A stretch of DNA of 64,000 bases from the NCBI GenBank assembly GCA_013397435.1, contig VZRG01002622.1, positions 1 to 64,000 on the forward strand, written 5' to 3'. The notes below the pieces were generated by a model, which was not told the DNA's origin, searched no databases, and saw only the letters and a list, made by a program, of their open reading frames with translations. This document shows positions 49,343-63,344 of this stretch, one piece after another; within the stretch, counting starts at the first letter, position 1, and every line of letters starts with the position of its first letter. This DNA is from Erythrocercus mccallii (Eukaryota; Chordata; Aves; Passeriformes; Dicruridae). The position numbers and the translations under genes were made by a program.

Positions 49343-50840
49343 CTGGCAGAACCGAAAGGGAAGGGGTGTAAGCTCAGTTATCTGCGTTTTGCACAAGGAC
49401 TGAGACTGTGTGAGCTGCGTGGGCGTGAGGGAGAGGCACATGGATGCACACAGCTGTCTCCAAAGGCCATCCATTCCATCCAGACAATGCAGAGCTCCAC
49501 ATCAGACCTCCTCACCTGACGGTCCAAAGTTCATTCATGCTCTCTGCAAGACTTAATGCCAACTTCTAAACGGAACAATTCCTAAGCTGAGGACCATTCT
49601 CTAGTCCCAAAGGGGTGGGAGGGATGAGATCCTTCCTACTCTTCTTCTGACAACCTAGAAATCATCTTAGTGGGACAAGCCAAGCAGAGCTACCTCGGAC
49701 TTTGCTTGATTGAGCACACAAGGAGAAACAGGTAAGTTTGTTAGTTTGTCAGTTGTTTCCTCATCCCCTGCTGTTCACTGCTCAGCCTGTGAGCAGCACA
49801 GCAGCACAGCCACCACAAAGCTGCCCAGCAGAGACAGAGAGCAAATCTCAACAATACACCGCCAAAAAGTGCTCTCTCCACTTACAGGCCAGCATATCAA
49901 TCCTACAAGGGATGAGCCACAGAACCTACTGCATGAGACAGAAAATCACCTCCTACCTAACTGCGATGCTGCTATTTTATACCACGCTGTGAAAGGACCT
50001 GTAAGGTTAACAAAAAGCACTGTCAGAGAATCAGGCTCTTGCTTATCCTTATCAAGGTCACCCTCTCTTATCAGTGTATGGCTCAAGGTAGTCTCCTCAG
50101 CACTGACCTTTCCATTCCTGCCTTAGGAAGGCACCAAGGAGATACAGATATGAATGCTATCCATGTGATGGAATCATCACATCAGCATAAACAGTTTCTA
50201 CTGCTTGTTACAGTGAATGAGTCTAATTGGAAAAGTGTGAGGTGCCACATGGCACGAAAAAAAAAGTAACGTCAACGTAATTGAACAATACCAAAATACC
50301 AAGACAGATTACTTGCACTGTGCAATACTCTGGAGGATAAATCAATACTCTGGAGGATAAATCAAATTTCACATGCAAATATAGTAAAAATTGTAGACAG
50401 CTTTCTCCTTCTTCTTCCCTTTTAATCTTTAAAAAAGAAGAATGAATACTTTTAGTTTGGTATGCTCTTCAGAGCCACTAGAAGCAGATACCAAGCACAA
50501 GCCAACCTCATGTCTAAAATAAGCAATTAAAAAAAAAGCACATCAAAAACCCACTCTGAGCAATCAAGACTAGGATGTACAACATGTTTATATTAAAACA
50601 AAGCAGATAAAACTAATCCAGGCTACAAAAATTTGCCCACTATTTTAAAGGCATGATTAACAATTCACTTTCTTGTGTCACCACCTGCCTTTACAGCCTT
50701 ACAGGCACCACATCACATCACTTTTTACTGGCTGTGTTTCTTCACAAAAGAGAACAAGACGACACAAAATAAAAAACACAGCTAGGGAGAATCTGATCCA
50801 TCATTAACCATTTTGGGTCAAAGCATCCAATTAAATCTAC
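49343..50840 (-). other. BBX intron A-B (1498 bp)
   Basis: The donor is gtagat at 50840 and the acceptor tctgccag ends at 49343. It contains a perfect 20-bp tandem duplication at 50323-50362. An open frame at 49710-50126 on the plus strand has no recognisable content. Confidence 0.85.
50323..50362. repeat. Perfect 20-bp tandem duplication
   Basis: caatactctggaggataaat occurs twice, head to tail, with no mismatch, plus three extra bases of a third copy. It lies in the intron between exons A and B. Confidence 0.95.
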
Positions 50841-51002
50841 CTTATCAATATCTTCCTCTTCTTCTTCCTCTTCTTCCTCTTCAGAGAAGTCAAGGAGTTT
50901 CTTCGCAAGCAGGGGATGCCACTGAAGACACTTTCTTTTTGGTCGCTTCCCAGTTCCTTCACCTTCTGTTGAGTGATCCTTATTCCTACTACTGCCTTTC
51001 AT
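50841..51002 (-). CDS. BBX: BBX coding exon A: start codon, basic motif, polyglutamate tract
   Basis: This is the first coding exon, residues 1-54. The start ATG (51002-51000) has G at -3 and A at +4. It is preceded by a plausible acceptor: either the cag ending at 51012 or the cag ending at 51005. It encodes MKGSSRNKDH at the N-terminus, a basic KRPKRK cluster at residues 19-24 (a likely nuclear localisation signal), the conserved LQWHPLLAKKLLDFS block, then ten consecutive glutamates (residues 41-50) and DIDK. The donor is AAG|gtagat at 50840, phase 0. Without splicing the frame runs into intron and stops near 50742. The length of the acidic run probably varies between species because GAA/GAG repeats slip. 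Identification rests on the conserved N-terminal block and on joining in frame to the HMG-box exon. Confidence 0.95.
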
Positions 51003-54000
51003 TACTGTGACCTGTCATGCAAAAATATTGATAAATTCACAACAAACCCTTAGGCATAAATGACCATCAAATCAGTGACAAATTTATGAGGCACCAATGC
51101 AAGAAATTTCTGGCAAAATATTAGACAGAGATTTATTCCAATTATCAACATAAGCATGGATGTACTTTATGCAACCTTAACACTTCCACATAATGCCTAG
51201 AGTAACTAGCAATGCACAATTTAAGAGCATGAAGTAAGGATGCCAGCTAGTCCAGCTCTCAAACGTGCCCATCTGAAGGATGGCAGAGAAGTCTTTACTA
51301 GCTGAGTGAGTGAGAGACTCCACAGCTCTCTCACATCTATGTCCACTGCAGCTTTTCATATTTTGCCACTGCAAAATGTCAATGTCAGGACATCCCTCTT
51401 TCTCACAGTGGAATGTATCACCAGCCACTTACGTGTTAATCATGCACGTAGATACACCAATGTTGATACAGAGCCCCATGATACTACAAGCTAGGTTTTG
51501 TCCAGTGCCATTAAAAGGTGCAATAGAGAAATCTTCCCTAAGACGAGTGAATTTTAATACACAAATTTGAAGCAAACAACCAGAGATAGTTATGCTGACA
51601 CTTCCAAGTACTGCACAGGAAACAAAAACCATATGCTAAGCCAAGTGCATGCAGAAGACGAATCATATTTAGTTGTGTGTGTCCTTACCTAAAAAATACT
51701 TCAGAACTATCTCTTAGTAAAAATACATGCTTAACATATCCAAAGTATCAGTTTAAGGATTGACTTAAAGAAATGTGCTACCCAACTAAGGGACAAATGA
51801 ATACATATGAAAACAAATAAAACCAGCACATCACATCCAAGTACTGAAGTGCACAGCAAGCAAGTGCTGCTGGCACACAGTCTGGTCCCTTGTAGCCTTC
51901 TGTTAGCATAGTATAGTATCAGTGGCAATCCTGACAGGAGCATGGCTAGCTTTCCAAGAAAACAACACAAACGTCGAAACAAACTGAACTTAAGAATGGT
52001 TAGCCAGCTACATCTTTATAAAGCAAATAAATTTGATGAAGTCTTACAGGAGTTTCTCATCAGCAGATAAAGCAGCTGCACTAAGCCCTGGTCCCATGGG
52101 CAAAGCCAGAAGAACCGGTGTTGCTGACTCAGGAAAAGACCATGAAGAGTCAAACCATGTAACTGCAAGGCCATAGTGCATTTCAGGATGCTACTACCCG
52201 TAAGATGCCTGGTGTAATGCTAATGTTTCAGAGAGAGGAAGCTGCCACACTTGCACTTAGACCAGCTGCCCGAGCCACTGTGCCACCTCTGGGGCAAATG
52301 CCCCATAAGAACCATCTTGAACAGCTCCAGCCATGCTCCAACATTTAGTGAGCACTATTTCTGGTTTCAGATGATCTCTTCCAGGTGTTTCTAGCTGGTT
52401 AACTCACTGGCATTTTGGCAGTATGCCCTTGTTAGCACCAGAAATGTGCCTAAGCAGCTGCTTCCCTTGCAGACTTCAACAGTGCAGAAAGCTGAAGGAC
52501 CTTCAGATACCGCGTGCTGAAGGAAGAACTGAAGCCAGAAGGAAGAAGGTTCACAAATTTTAACCTACATTTTAAAATGGCGTTTTCCTGGATGTATATT
52601 GAAGTTTGTTACATCCTCTCCACTTGTCAGCAGTACCTGGTCCCTTACTAATTAAGGAAAGTTTGTCCCATTAAGTGACATACTTTGCTATCCACATAAT
52701 GCCACTTCTACCTAGAAAATGTTTTATACTTTGATTTCACATCACCTGCTCCTCTGTTCATTTTCTGTAACCAACTCCTGTAGGGAGTTTTATACAGCAC
52801 ATAACCACGCACCATTTCATCTAAATTTTCATCCATGGCTTGCAAAGCAGATCCAAATACACAAACCACTTTGGCTTAAAAAAAAATTAACGCGTGGAAA
52901 ATCAAGCCACAATCCAGTACCACAAAATGTATGTTAGAAATGGGTTTTATCCCACTATGACCTCTGCACATACCACACTGTATGGTGCTCTCCATCTGTC
53001 TCTCTTCCTAAAGTGCTGAACACCGTTTGCTTTTGTTTGGGGTATTTTCAGACACAAATCAACAAAGCTGAGTTAATGTTCAAGCAGGAAGTTCAGCTCC
53101 CGTGGGCAGCAGAGATTTGTTCAGATATTGCTAAGTGATACAGATCTGCCTATTACTGCAGTCAATAAAGCATGTGGCCTATTTCTGAGGAGGATAAATA
53201 TGGTACAAGTACAATGGGAAGAGCTACTCCAGCCCTCACCACTCACTTGTGTACATGAGCTAATCACATGGCTTCTGTCTACAATCAGTCCTAAGTATGA
53301 TGAGTACTACTAGTAGCCTTCTACCTTGTTAGTGTGAAACTAAATTAACGTTTGAGATGTGCTCCATGATTCTTCTTTACAAAACTCAGCTGAAGTCTCA
53401 GGGCTGTTTCAACAACAGCACTGCCTTTAGAGCTGGCACCTTTCTGCCTGTTGCCCTTAAAAGGATGAGAAAGGGAGACTTCACAGGACTTAGGTGTATT
53501 TTACACGTGTTCTCCACCACCCCTGAGGCCCTGCCTATGCTCTACGCTGAGTATGGCAAGGCAGCACAGAGCCAGGCACCAGTCACCTTGCAAATCCCAA
53601 ACGAGCTCTCAGTACCTTATACCTCTTCACCACAGCTGAGCTCACAAATAATTTTTGTTTTCCATGCAAGAAGGCTAGGTATTAAACACTCACCACTAAA
53701 ATAAATTAATCAAAGCTCATTACACATTAGTGCTAAAATAAAAATATACACTCAGCTTCAGGAATTCAAGGGATATTCATTAGGTTGTTTTATGAAGTTG
53801 TGAACCATTTTACAACATAGATTAAGTCAGATCCTGGCTGTCATACAACCACCATTTACCACAGAAAAACACACTCACTCTTTGCTTCTGCTTTGGAGAG
53901 AATCTCTGCAATGGTCAACAACAAAAACCCTCCTGATTTTGACCCCACTGATGGAAGGACTGAGGCCACAGACAGACTTCAAACTTTGTTTACATCATGG

Positions 54001-57000
54001 CCTGGAAGTCCCTCACTTCTTAAGTATGTCAAGCTATGTACTCTACCCTCTATGCCTGCTCTTCTTTCCTCTAAAATAGGGAGTAATTCATAACATGAAC
54101 ACATAAAATCATTTCCTTCCCCTTAAGGGTGGCTCATATCCTATTTTTACATACTTATGTGTTTCCAAATCCTCTTTTCCCTTTTTTATTTATTCAGGTC
54201 CCTGTAAGTTTTGACCTACATTTCAGAGACTTTTGGTGTGCACTTTTTGCTAATGCCCCTTTGTCAAATATGGGATTGGCATAATAAAAAATGTTCTAAT
54301 TCTTTATTACATCACGCATGACTTTTCCTGTTAAAAAAGGATGCCACTGTGGTGTGGTAAACTTGTTTTCCTCTGGATTCCTTCATCTTTTATTTTACTA
54401 CACCCCCACTTCATAGGCATTTGTGTCTTAATTGTTGATACATTCACATACTCACATAATTTTGAGAGAAACCCATAAAAAAATCCAGGCAAATGCAAAA
54501 TACAGCTAACATGGACATGGACATTTTCCTTCATGTATGATTATGATTAAACGACAGTGAAAGTTTTACTGGCATTATTTACTTCTTGAATGGCAAAATA
54601 TCAATGGAATCCAGTTCTTAAGATTCTATTTATTTATCTGATTTTTTTTCCCTTTGACACATCATCAGTAGCACATTAGCTACTTGTTTTACATGAGAAA
54701 CTGGAAATTGGCAGACAGAAGCAAGCAAAAATACCACCTGTTTCTCTTTCAGGGCTCCTCAAGCGCTGACAAGCATCTCTACCAGCATGCTTTTAAAGAA
54801 AGAGCTGGACTTGGACCCTACAAGAAATGAAGCACACATTTAAGCTTGGCAATTGAAAAGTTCCATATTAAGTTACAGAACAAGCCATGTGCAATCTTTT
54901 GAGAGATTTGGCTTAGAAGTAGAGAAGATACAGAACACCTGAAGTGCAAAGTTTGCAATAACTGGAATTTATGAACCAGAACACAAAAAAAAAGTAATTT
55001 CTTCAACAAATATCAGTAAAAATATCATCTATCTTTTAAGGCAGATGTAATGGCTTTTAGAAGTTTACAAGAGTAAAAATTATTAAAACCATGCAACAAG
55101 ATTTACAAGTTACTTCTCAGCCTTAAGATGACAAAAATTAAGTGACAGCCACTAGTGAGAAAGTAGGAATATTTCAACAAAGGTACAGACAGCTTTCCTT
55201 AAAATAAGCCACATATGCTTTATAATGTCACTAGAGAATACCTGTCAAGGCTGACATTCACAATCCATTGACAGCAAGATACCTTCAGGGTGACATTCTA
55301 CATCTACTTTTAGTACATATACAGATCAAACATTACAGAAATATTACATCAGTACAAAAAATGTAAGAATTTTCTTGTGTGTGTGTGCTGGCTGTCCTTC
55401 TGGTCCTAGAAACATTAATCAAAGAATCACAGTCTTCTTGGATATCATATAAATATGCATAGCTAATAGAGCTTCAGAGGAAAAAAAAATTCCTTAAGAA
55501 AAGAGGTGGATGGAGGCAAAGCAGGAGAGGTGTTGTTCAGCTTTTTACTGCCTATGTTTCTATTTCAAAACATAACTGTTTACAAGTCTTCATTTTTTAA
55601 GTGTTCATTAACAACAAGCATTTGATTACATTTGGTAATGTTTTGTTTTTCTGCTATCTTCCTCTGGCATTTATAAAACCTTATATATGCAGGTGACCAA
55701 TTTCAGCAGTACTGATTTGGGGACTATCTCATCCCAGTGTTGATCTGTCACTGAGAATGCTGCTTGTGCTAAATAAGCTACACTTGATCAACTACATCCA
55801 CAAACACCAAAATCCTTATAAAGGTCTTCAAAAGCATCCAAGTGCTCTAAGGCACATGTTGTAATACTGGTTAGAAAGAAATGCGAGACCTGCAAAAGCA
55901 GAAACCCATAGACATGACTGTGACTACAGAGTGGCTTCCCTGTTGGAAGATGCTCCACAGAACAACATCTGAGCTTCAGCAACTCTTATATCCATGAGGA
56001 TGGTGGAAATGAATTTCAGATTTCCCATTACCTTAAAAAAATCCCCACATTTCCTGGAGCCCAGCTGGGCCCTTGGTCGACTCAATGAAGATTACTGGTA
56101 TGAAGGAGCAAAAGTAGAGTTTCAAGTAGATTTTCCACACTTTCTGCTCTGTTTTACACTATCTAAGTTCTCTACTACATGATAAAAACAAATGCTAGTA
56201 AGAAAAGAGAGGACTGAACTATGACACTAATAGCTTGTTTTGGGGACTGCTGAGTCAGTGACTTGAGCTGTTTCAATAAAGAAGCCAGAGACTCAGAAAT
56301 GAGTTCATGTTCTCAGCAATCTAGTGGGCTGAAGAGGTATTTGAATTTTCACATGAAAGCAAAAGGAGATTGCTGGCTGTAAAATATACCTACACAAATA
56401 CAAAAAGTGTATGCTTTAAAAAATAAGTTTCTTTTCGCTCTGGAATAACTGAACCAGAATATTTCTATAATGTAAGACAAAAACTAGTTGGCACTAATTG
56501 CTGACCAGTCAGTGAATATACTCTTTATTGCTTCACAGCAGAAAGCCATTAATGAGCTTTCTAATTTTCAGAGATGTGATGGTTTAATGGGGGACATGCT
56601 GAGACTCAATGGGGTCCTGTTTGCCAGTGGAGGTTTGAGAGAGACTGTCACCACGTGAAACACTTAGCAACACAGCTACAAGTGTTAGTTAATTTTTAAT
56701 GACACACTCTTCCATCTTCAGAAATTATTTTAAACTGTTCCTTATTCTCAAACTCAGATATCAGTTGCTTGCTTTCTTTGTTCTTTAATACATAAAATTA
56801 AACCCCAAGATCATCGAAAAATGTCAACAGCAATTTTTTTTAATTTGGGGTTTTTTTAAAGTATCCCATTCATACCTGCCAAAGAGGAAGAAAAGCAACA
56901 TATAACACAAGTCAACAGAGTTTAAAATTCAACTCTACTACTTCTCTTTTCATTCAGACATGCAAAATAAGAAATATTTTCTGTGTGATTTTTTAATGCA

Positions 57001-59666
57001 AAGAAACCAAGCTTTGTGTCTAGTATGAAAATCACTTTATGTTGAACGACTGTACTCACTGTAGCACCTTTTGCCTCTGTGAAGTGGCTCACTAGTGCAG
57101 ATGAAGGGAAAGAATTGATGGAAGAGTTTGCCTTGCAGAAAAAGGTCTGGGGCTGCAAGTCACTAACATCATTACTCAAACAGAAGCACATTAACAGGAG
57201 CCTAGAGTCACTTAGGTAAAAGCAGTTCTCTGAAGACTCAGGTCTTAATCCTAACAAGACTTTCTGTTGTCTTGAATTTAAGTTACAGTACAACATTTGC
57301 TATTGTAGGACTTGTTTTAGACTTCAGCAGCTGAAGAGACAGAAACACAAAACCCAGAAACTCGGTAAGTCAGAAGCTACAGTTATATTTACCTCACCAA
57401 GCAAGACTCCTGTGACACACTCTGCTAGCCCAAAATTTCTGGGTCATAAAGTGCAGAAGACAAGCATTTGTTAGCATGACATCCACTTTCTGGACACCAG
57501 GTGCTAACCACCCCATATGCAGGTCTGCTTACAACCCTGTGCATCTGCTGGAATAATGCACGTGGATTATCAGCCTAGCAACTTCCTTTGCCTGGAGCTC
57601 CTGGAGAGCAGGCAGGGGGGGTTCTCTCACTGTGCAGTGCAAAGGAACCACAAACTGGGGAGCAGGGCAAGGCCTCCTGCACACATAGGTGAGGTCACTC
57701 ACCCAGGGAAGGCACACACTGGGACACCGGCACTACCAAACCTGGCTCTGCTCCTAGGTGAAGGAGATGTAACCCACAGAGCCTGGAAATTCTGGCAATC
57801 CTTTTACTCCAAAGCAGCATTTCTTTTTGTTTCTACACTTGCTGCCACAACAGGAGAGAGCACCAAGAACCCTGGGAAGGTGAGCAGAATAAATGTCTGA
57901 AATTCAAAACACAGAGGCAGCAGAGCCCAACCTACTCTGCAATACCTCCTCCCACAGAGGGGTGATAACAACAACGACCACTTCAAAGCCCTCTACTGAC
58001 ACCAGAGTAATTTATCAGCAGAGCACTTTTCCTCCAGGAACACAGAATAGACTGTAAAACGTAACCACCTCTAAGACAGGAGATGAGTGCTTGTCTGCAG
58101 AGCATCACAGACCATAGCAACAGCACAATCAAAAAAACTACTGATTTTCAGCAAGTTAGAGCAGAGAGCACACCATGAAAAATCTGCTTTGTGTTCCTGT
58201 ACGAGCAGGACTACCTGAGCCTGCAAAGGGAGCAGCTTTTCCAGAAAGACAGCTGTCATTCCTGCATTTCCCATTATTTCAATGTTGTAAAATTAAAACC
58301 TTTGTGATTTGTCAACTGAATCACCAGGAGTTCTAGCTCTCTAGCTTTTGCAAGTCACTAAATGCTTAATCTCAGTATAAAGAGTTTTAGAGCCAGTGAG
58401 CTCATAGGTAAGATAGCCACAGGAAAAACTTAATGAATTTCAGTGCATGGACATTCTCATCAGATCATTCTCAAGAGGGCATCTGCAGTTCAGCAACAGC
58501 TTCCTCACTGAAGGGCCTATCAAGTAAGAAATCAAAGTCAAATTGGAACTTTACGTGAACAAGAACGATGGCCTGGAGTTCTGCTCACAGCCTTCAGAGG
58601 ATGAGACTCTATGAATGGAAAAAAAAAAAGGAAAAGTACATGTTCTAGACCTGCCACTCCCAAAGCTCCGTTTTTATCTGTGATTAGCAGGTGTACAAAT
58701 TGCTGTAGGGTGCAGTCATGGCAGAAACACAGCCAAGTGCCTTTGTGCAGCACAGAGCAGCACAAAGAGGAGACGTTCCTGCAGCACCCATCGCAGGGGG
58801 AGCACTGCTGAATGGCAAAATTGTTCAACTCTCCATTTCACCTCTTGTTGATTGTGTCCCAGTGTCTTCTGCAAAACCAGGGCAGTGCAGCTGTGTCCAT
58901 CACTACTGTAACCCATTCTAAGGTTTACCATGTGCATAACAGAGCTTTCATAATAAAATTCACTGGTAATTATCACCAGTGTCAGGGGAACCATATACAG
59001 CTGTATGAGCAAATGAGAGAATTAGTCCCTTAATACATATTTAATAGACCATAAAATATCCCTGCACAACCCCATATTATACTTTGTCTACTTCTGCTCT
59101 CTTCAATTCAAGTGCAATAGGCTAAGGCAGTTGTCTAAACACTCCCTCATACAGCTACCACCCACTACTCCTATGGAAGAAGAATCAAATTAATGGCTAC
59201 AGAAAGTATTTACTCAGCTTTGTGCATCTTCAATATAAAGCCCACAAATCATGGTAATGTAACTCTTATATGTCAGAAACAACCATAAAGAGGCTACACA
59301 AAAATTTCAAATAAAAGGGGCTTGTGCCATGTTCACTAACAGAAATACTGCAAGACTGACTCGATAGTAAATTCTGGGCTACTAAAATATTTCCTTCAGA
59401 ATCAAATTGTCAGTATCAACTTCCATCCTCTTCCCCTACCAAGAGGGGCAAATGTGTAAAGCCAAAAATGAGAAGCGGACCCTTGTGAGTCTGTTTACCG
59501 TATGAACCCCTCCCTACCTCTGTTAATTTCCAAGCTACTGACAATATTAAAGCAGCAACACTTTGCCAAAATACATTGTATCGCACATTAGGCATAAACC
59601 AAGGAGGTAAACAAAATGCTAAGGAAGAGCAGAATTTTGCTAAACAGATGGCTACAAATCTCCCAA

Positions 59667-59890
59667 ACAGCAAGAGGAAATGGCCTTAGGTTTAGATTGG
59701 ATATAAGGAAAAACTTCCCCACCAAAAGGGTTGTCAAGCAATGGAACAGCCTGCTCAGGGATCTGGCTGAGTCACCATCCCAGGACGTCTTTTAAAAGAC
59801 ATGGAGATGGGGCATTTAGGGATATGCCTTAGTGGTGGACTTCAATGATCTTCAAGGTTTTTTTTTCCTACCTAAACAATTCTGTGATTT
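59667..59890 (+). mobile_element. CR1 LINE 3' end fragment
   Basis: The blocks gcaagaggaaatggccttaggtttagattggatataaggaaaaact, agggttgtcaagcaatggaacagcctgctcaggga and gagtcaccatcccaggacgtc match the CR1 3' region in order, ending tacctaaacaattctgtgat. It is diverged and contains small deletions. Confidence 0.9.
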
Positions 59891-60766
59891 CATTAAAAGT
59901 AAGTGGAAACCAAACTGATTTGCATACATTTATCAGTTATATTTGTATTTATCATCTTGCTAAAGGCAGCATTTTAAGACTCAGGAATGAGCTTTTAATT
60001 CAGACTAGATTCCTTAATGCAGTATTTTAGTCTGATCACAGAAAGAGACACTAAAACTAAAGGAACTTTAATTCTGGTTTTGGAAATATCACTGCCTCTC
60101 AGAACTATGCAGATCTACATAAAACCCTTTTGGGTCTATGAACATTTGTAAAGATTTTGAAAGCAGATGTATTATCTTAATACACAATTTTCAAGTGCCA
60201 TCTAGTGGTTATTTTTTTATTTAAATTTAGAATTTAAAAATAAACTTTCTCTTCTCCTTATCTTTAAAATTTTTAAAGAGTTTGTTATTTCTATCACTTC
60301 CTGTTATTTTATGATGTGACTCTTGACTGTGCAATGGTAAATAGATCCTTGAATTAAGCCTAAGTTTGAGCATTCTGATTAACTGAATTTGGGTCAGAAA
60401 ACAGCTGATCGCAGAACTAAAGAATTGAAAGAAAAAGAAAACCCCCCAACGGTATCGATCTTATCCACAGGAACAAGGCACAAATGTCAGTTCATTATGT
60501 AGAGCTTTTTCAGTACAACTTACTGACTTCTTATCATGAGAAAATTCTGACTTGTTAGAAGTCTGTAAATAACTAGAGTGTCAACTAAATACACAAGAAA
60601 ATCCTGGAGAAAAAAGCATGTTCCAAGCATTCCTCACACTGGATAAAGCAAAAAACCCACAGTGGCATATCAAAAGGTTTCTGTTTTACACTCAACGCAA
60701 CCTGTGATATTACGCAACCCCAAAACTTAAAATACTCAGCAAAATCTGGCCACTTACTCTATTAGC

Positions 60767-60798
60767 CATAATGGGAACATATGGGACATAATGGGAAC
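60767..60798. repeat. Partial 20-bp tandem repeat
   Basis: cataatgggaac occurs at 60767-60778 and again at 60787-60798, giving 1.6 copies of a 20-bp unit. Confidence 0.85.
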
Positions 60799-63344
60799 GA
60801 TTACTTCATGTCTTCCGTGTCCCATCTCAAATATCCTCTTATTCTCCAAGTGTAAGGAATTGCACTCACCAGGTATCCCAAAAAAATGGCTAAATGTGCA
60901 CATGCAATAGTGTGCCCAAGACAGTATCAAACCTGCAGTGTGTACCATGCAGACAACATGCGTGAAACATGTAGAGCTTATCAAATCCTGAACTTAATAT
61001 GTATGGAAAGCCATGTTATGTGCTCCCATTCCACCCAGAAATTTATGCAAGACTATGTCAGGTAGCCTACCCATCAAGGACAATGTCTGGGCTTCTTCAC
61101 AATGAACCTCTGAGAGCCTAAAAGTAAGATGGTTCTATTTCTGTAATATACCTCTGCAGAGCTACAGAAACATATGAATAATTTTGTGCCCACCTATGGC
61201 TACAGAAGTATTAGAACTCAGAGTCTGAGATGGAGCCAAAGTTAAAAACAGACCATTACCAAACATCATCTTTGTTACCATTCTACTGAAAGACTTGTTA
61301 GCTGTGGCAGAAACAAATTCTCTGGGGAAAATAAAAATGCTTGGATCTTATTAATTCCGTCTTGAATTCAAAGCACTTTAATAAAAGGTGAGAACACCGC
61401 TATCTTCCTAACTTTTGCAGTTTGGAAAGAGTCTAACCGAGATGAAAAATCTTAGACAAAAGGTCAGAAACAAATTCATGGTCAAACTGAGGAAGAGAGA
61501 CTTTAACTCTGATCCCAGTCCCTGCTCCCTTCTTCCATCTCTCCCTTCCAGAAAATAAAGAAACTGAAAACTTCCACATTCAGCAATTTTTTTTTGTGCG
61601 CTAGTTCCAGGGGTAATCACAGAGACATTACACATGCCCAGCAAGGCACACTTTGGATGCAGCTCCAGGCGGGTGGCCCCAAAGGATAAGGTGGGAGTGA
61701 CAGGCAGCTCCTCCCCCTGGCAGGGCCACGCTGCTGCCCCTGCACCCCAGAGGCCCTGCTCAGCCCTCGGGGAGCAGCACAGCCTCACCGAGCCAGTGGC
61801 ATCATCCATGGCACCAACAGCAAGGAGCTCCCTGAGCAACCCCATGCGCTGGTGTGACCCAGCACTCCAATGGACAGCCCTGGGAGCACCTCACTGGCAA
61901 TCTGAGCCCTGCCTCCCACTCCTCATGCATACAACCCCTTACACACACCGCTGGACCTGCCTGATCTGGGGCTTATCTGGCACCCTCTGTGTAATAAACC
62001 ACCTACAGGTCCCGGAAAACTTCTAGGATAGTGTAACTACCCCATGGCAATTGGATAATAAGTAACACAAAGATCTTGAACTGCAGGAAATCACAAAACT
62101 GGCTCCGAATACAAGAACACGGCATACATACACAATGCCCAAAAGAGTAAAAAAAAAATTACGTAACACACAGATAAATGGAAAGGAATGAACAATGTTA
62201 CTTAAAAATCATTCAGAAGGTAGAATGCTATCTTAGTCCACATATAACCTCAATAAAGCAGCCTCAGCTATTTAGCACATTCAACTCCCCTTTAAACACC
62301 TATCAAAATACTCAAAACAATTTGAAGTTCCGTAGTTCCATTATTCCATTGCCTAAATTGTTGTACTCGGCTAATTCAGTTAATCCACTAAACAGGCATG
62401 GAAATTTTGGCTTACACTGCTTCAAGTTCTTTCTAGGATAAGAGTATTTTGTGTATTTCTTCAGGTGCGTCCTTGCTAAGAGCGCGTGTGCTAAAATGAT
62501 ACGAGCCAAGTTAGCAAAGCAGCTCCCCCAGCATGCCAAACGACACCAGTAAGTCTACTGCTCTTTCTGCAGGTGAAATGTGAGCTAAAATTCTGCATGG
62601 AGATTTACAGTACTTCACTAGATAGAAAAGGTCTAAAGATCAAATCCACACAGCTTATAAAATTAAAAGAAAGTAATTTTACCTTCATACCACAATTTTT
62701 AAAATTGCTTTAATTGAGAGCTACATATATACCAGTATGAGCTAGAAAGACCTTGTATAACAGCAAACAATGTGTAAGCATGTAACTGAGTAGGCTTGTA
62801 TTTCATTGGTGGCAATTCAGGGCAGCATTATGGCCACATTCTCCTGAAGCTCTGTGGATGCTGAGTATGAATGATTTCAAATTCCTGGAAGAAAACAAGC
62901 TACCAAGAAAATGCATTTTTTTCCAGAGAGGTAGCCTGATGCTAGTAGATATGTCAGAGCTTTTCCCTAACAATCTCTCTCTCAAATAAGCTTTGAACTA
63001 AACCATCAAAAGTAAGCAGGGCTGTAGACAATGCTCCCATTCTCAAGACATATGCATGCTCATATGCAAAAATGCATCACCACCTCGAGTTCTGCTGAAC
63101 ATAACAGTCTCTTTTAAGGAGAAAGAGACTTGGCTTATTTTTAATTCATAGAAAGACAATCACAGGATTCAGAAAAGTCCACTTCAAAAGATCTAAAGCT
63201 AGAAATGAGCTGCATGTGAAGGACTTAAGAAAAAAAAATATTTTGCATTGTTCCTCTTAAAATGCCATAATACAGTTATTCATTTTCATGCACTAATAAA
63301 CCATTATTTCAAGAAAAGGGCAATATTAAATACTAAATTCAGCA

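Larger units (their letters stand above)
1..51012 (-). other. BBX: BBX locus (partial; coding exons A-K plus introns, 3' end outside window)
   Basis: BBX is a nuclear HMG-box transcription factor, distantly related to Drosophila bobby sox and the HBP family. Eleven exons on the minus strand were joined by consistent phase: A 51002-50841, B 49342-49100, C 42698-42500, D 37196-37129, E 31261-31181, F 28973-28893, G 23449-23369, H 20090-20010, I 17817-16902, J 16013-15875, K 12725-12577. Every intron has GT donor and AG acceptor ends. The joined frame gives 733 codons plus one base and has no internal stop. Vertebrate BBX, as I know it, is about 940 residues, so roughly 200 C-terminal residues and the 3' UTR lie left of position 1. 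The right limit is the proposed acceptor in front of exon A; 5'-UTR exons must lie further right. Confidence 0.95.
51013..63344. other. Region upstream of BBX start codon: probable 5' intron(s), no coding sequence recognised
   Basis: About 12 kb of mostly AT-rich sequence. It contains a CR1 fragment at about 59667-59890, a short tandem repeat at 60767-60798 and a GC-rich, CpG-poor block at about 61620-62010. Non-coding BBX 5'-UTR exons may lie here, but nothing in the sequence alone identifies them. No promoter-type CpG island is visible, so the main promoter is probably outside the window. Confidence 0.6.

Noticed and set aside
49710..50126. 138-codon plus-strand frame in intron A-B
   Set aside because: No recognisable domain, and it lies between BBX exons on the opposite strand without splice or promoter support.
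61408..61845. 145-codon minus-strand frame
   Set aside because: It overlaps another open frame on the plus strand in a GC-rich block. Composition, not coding, explains it.
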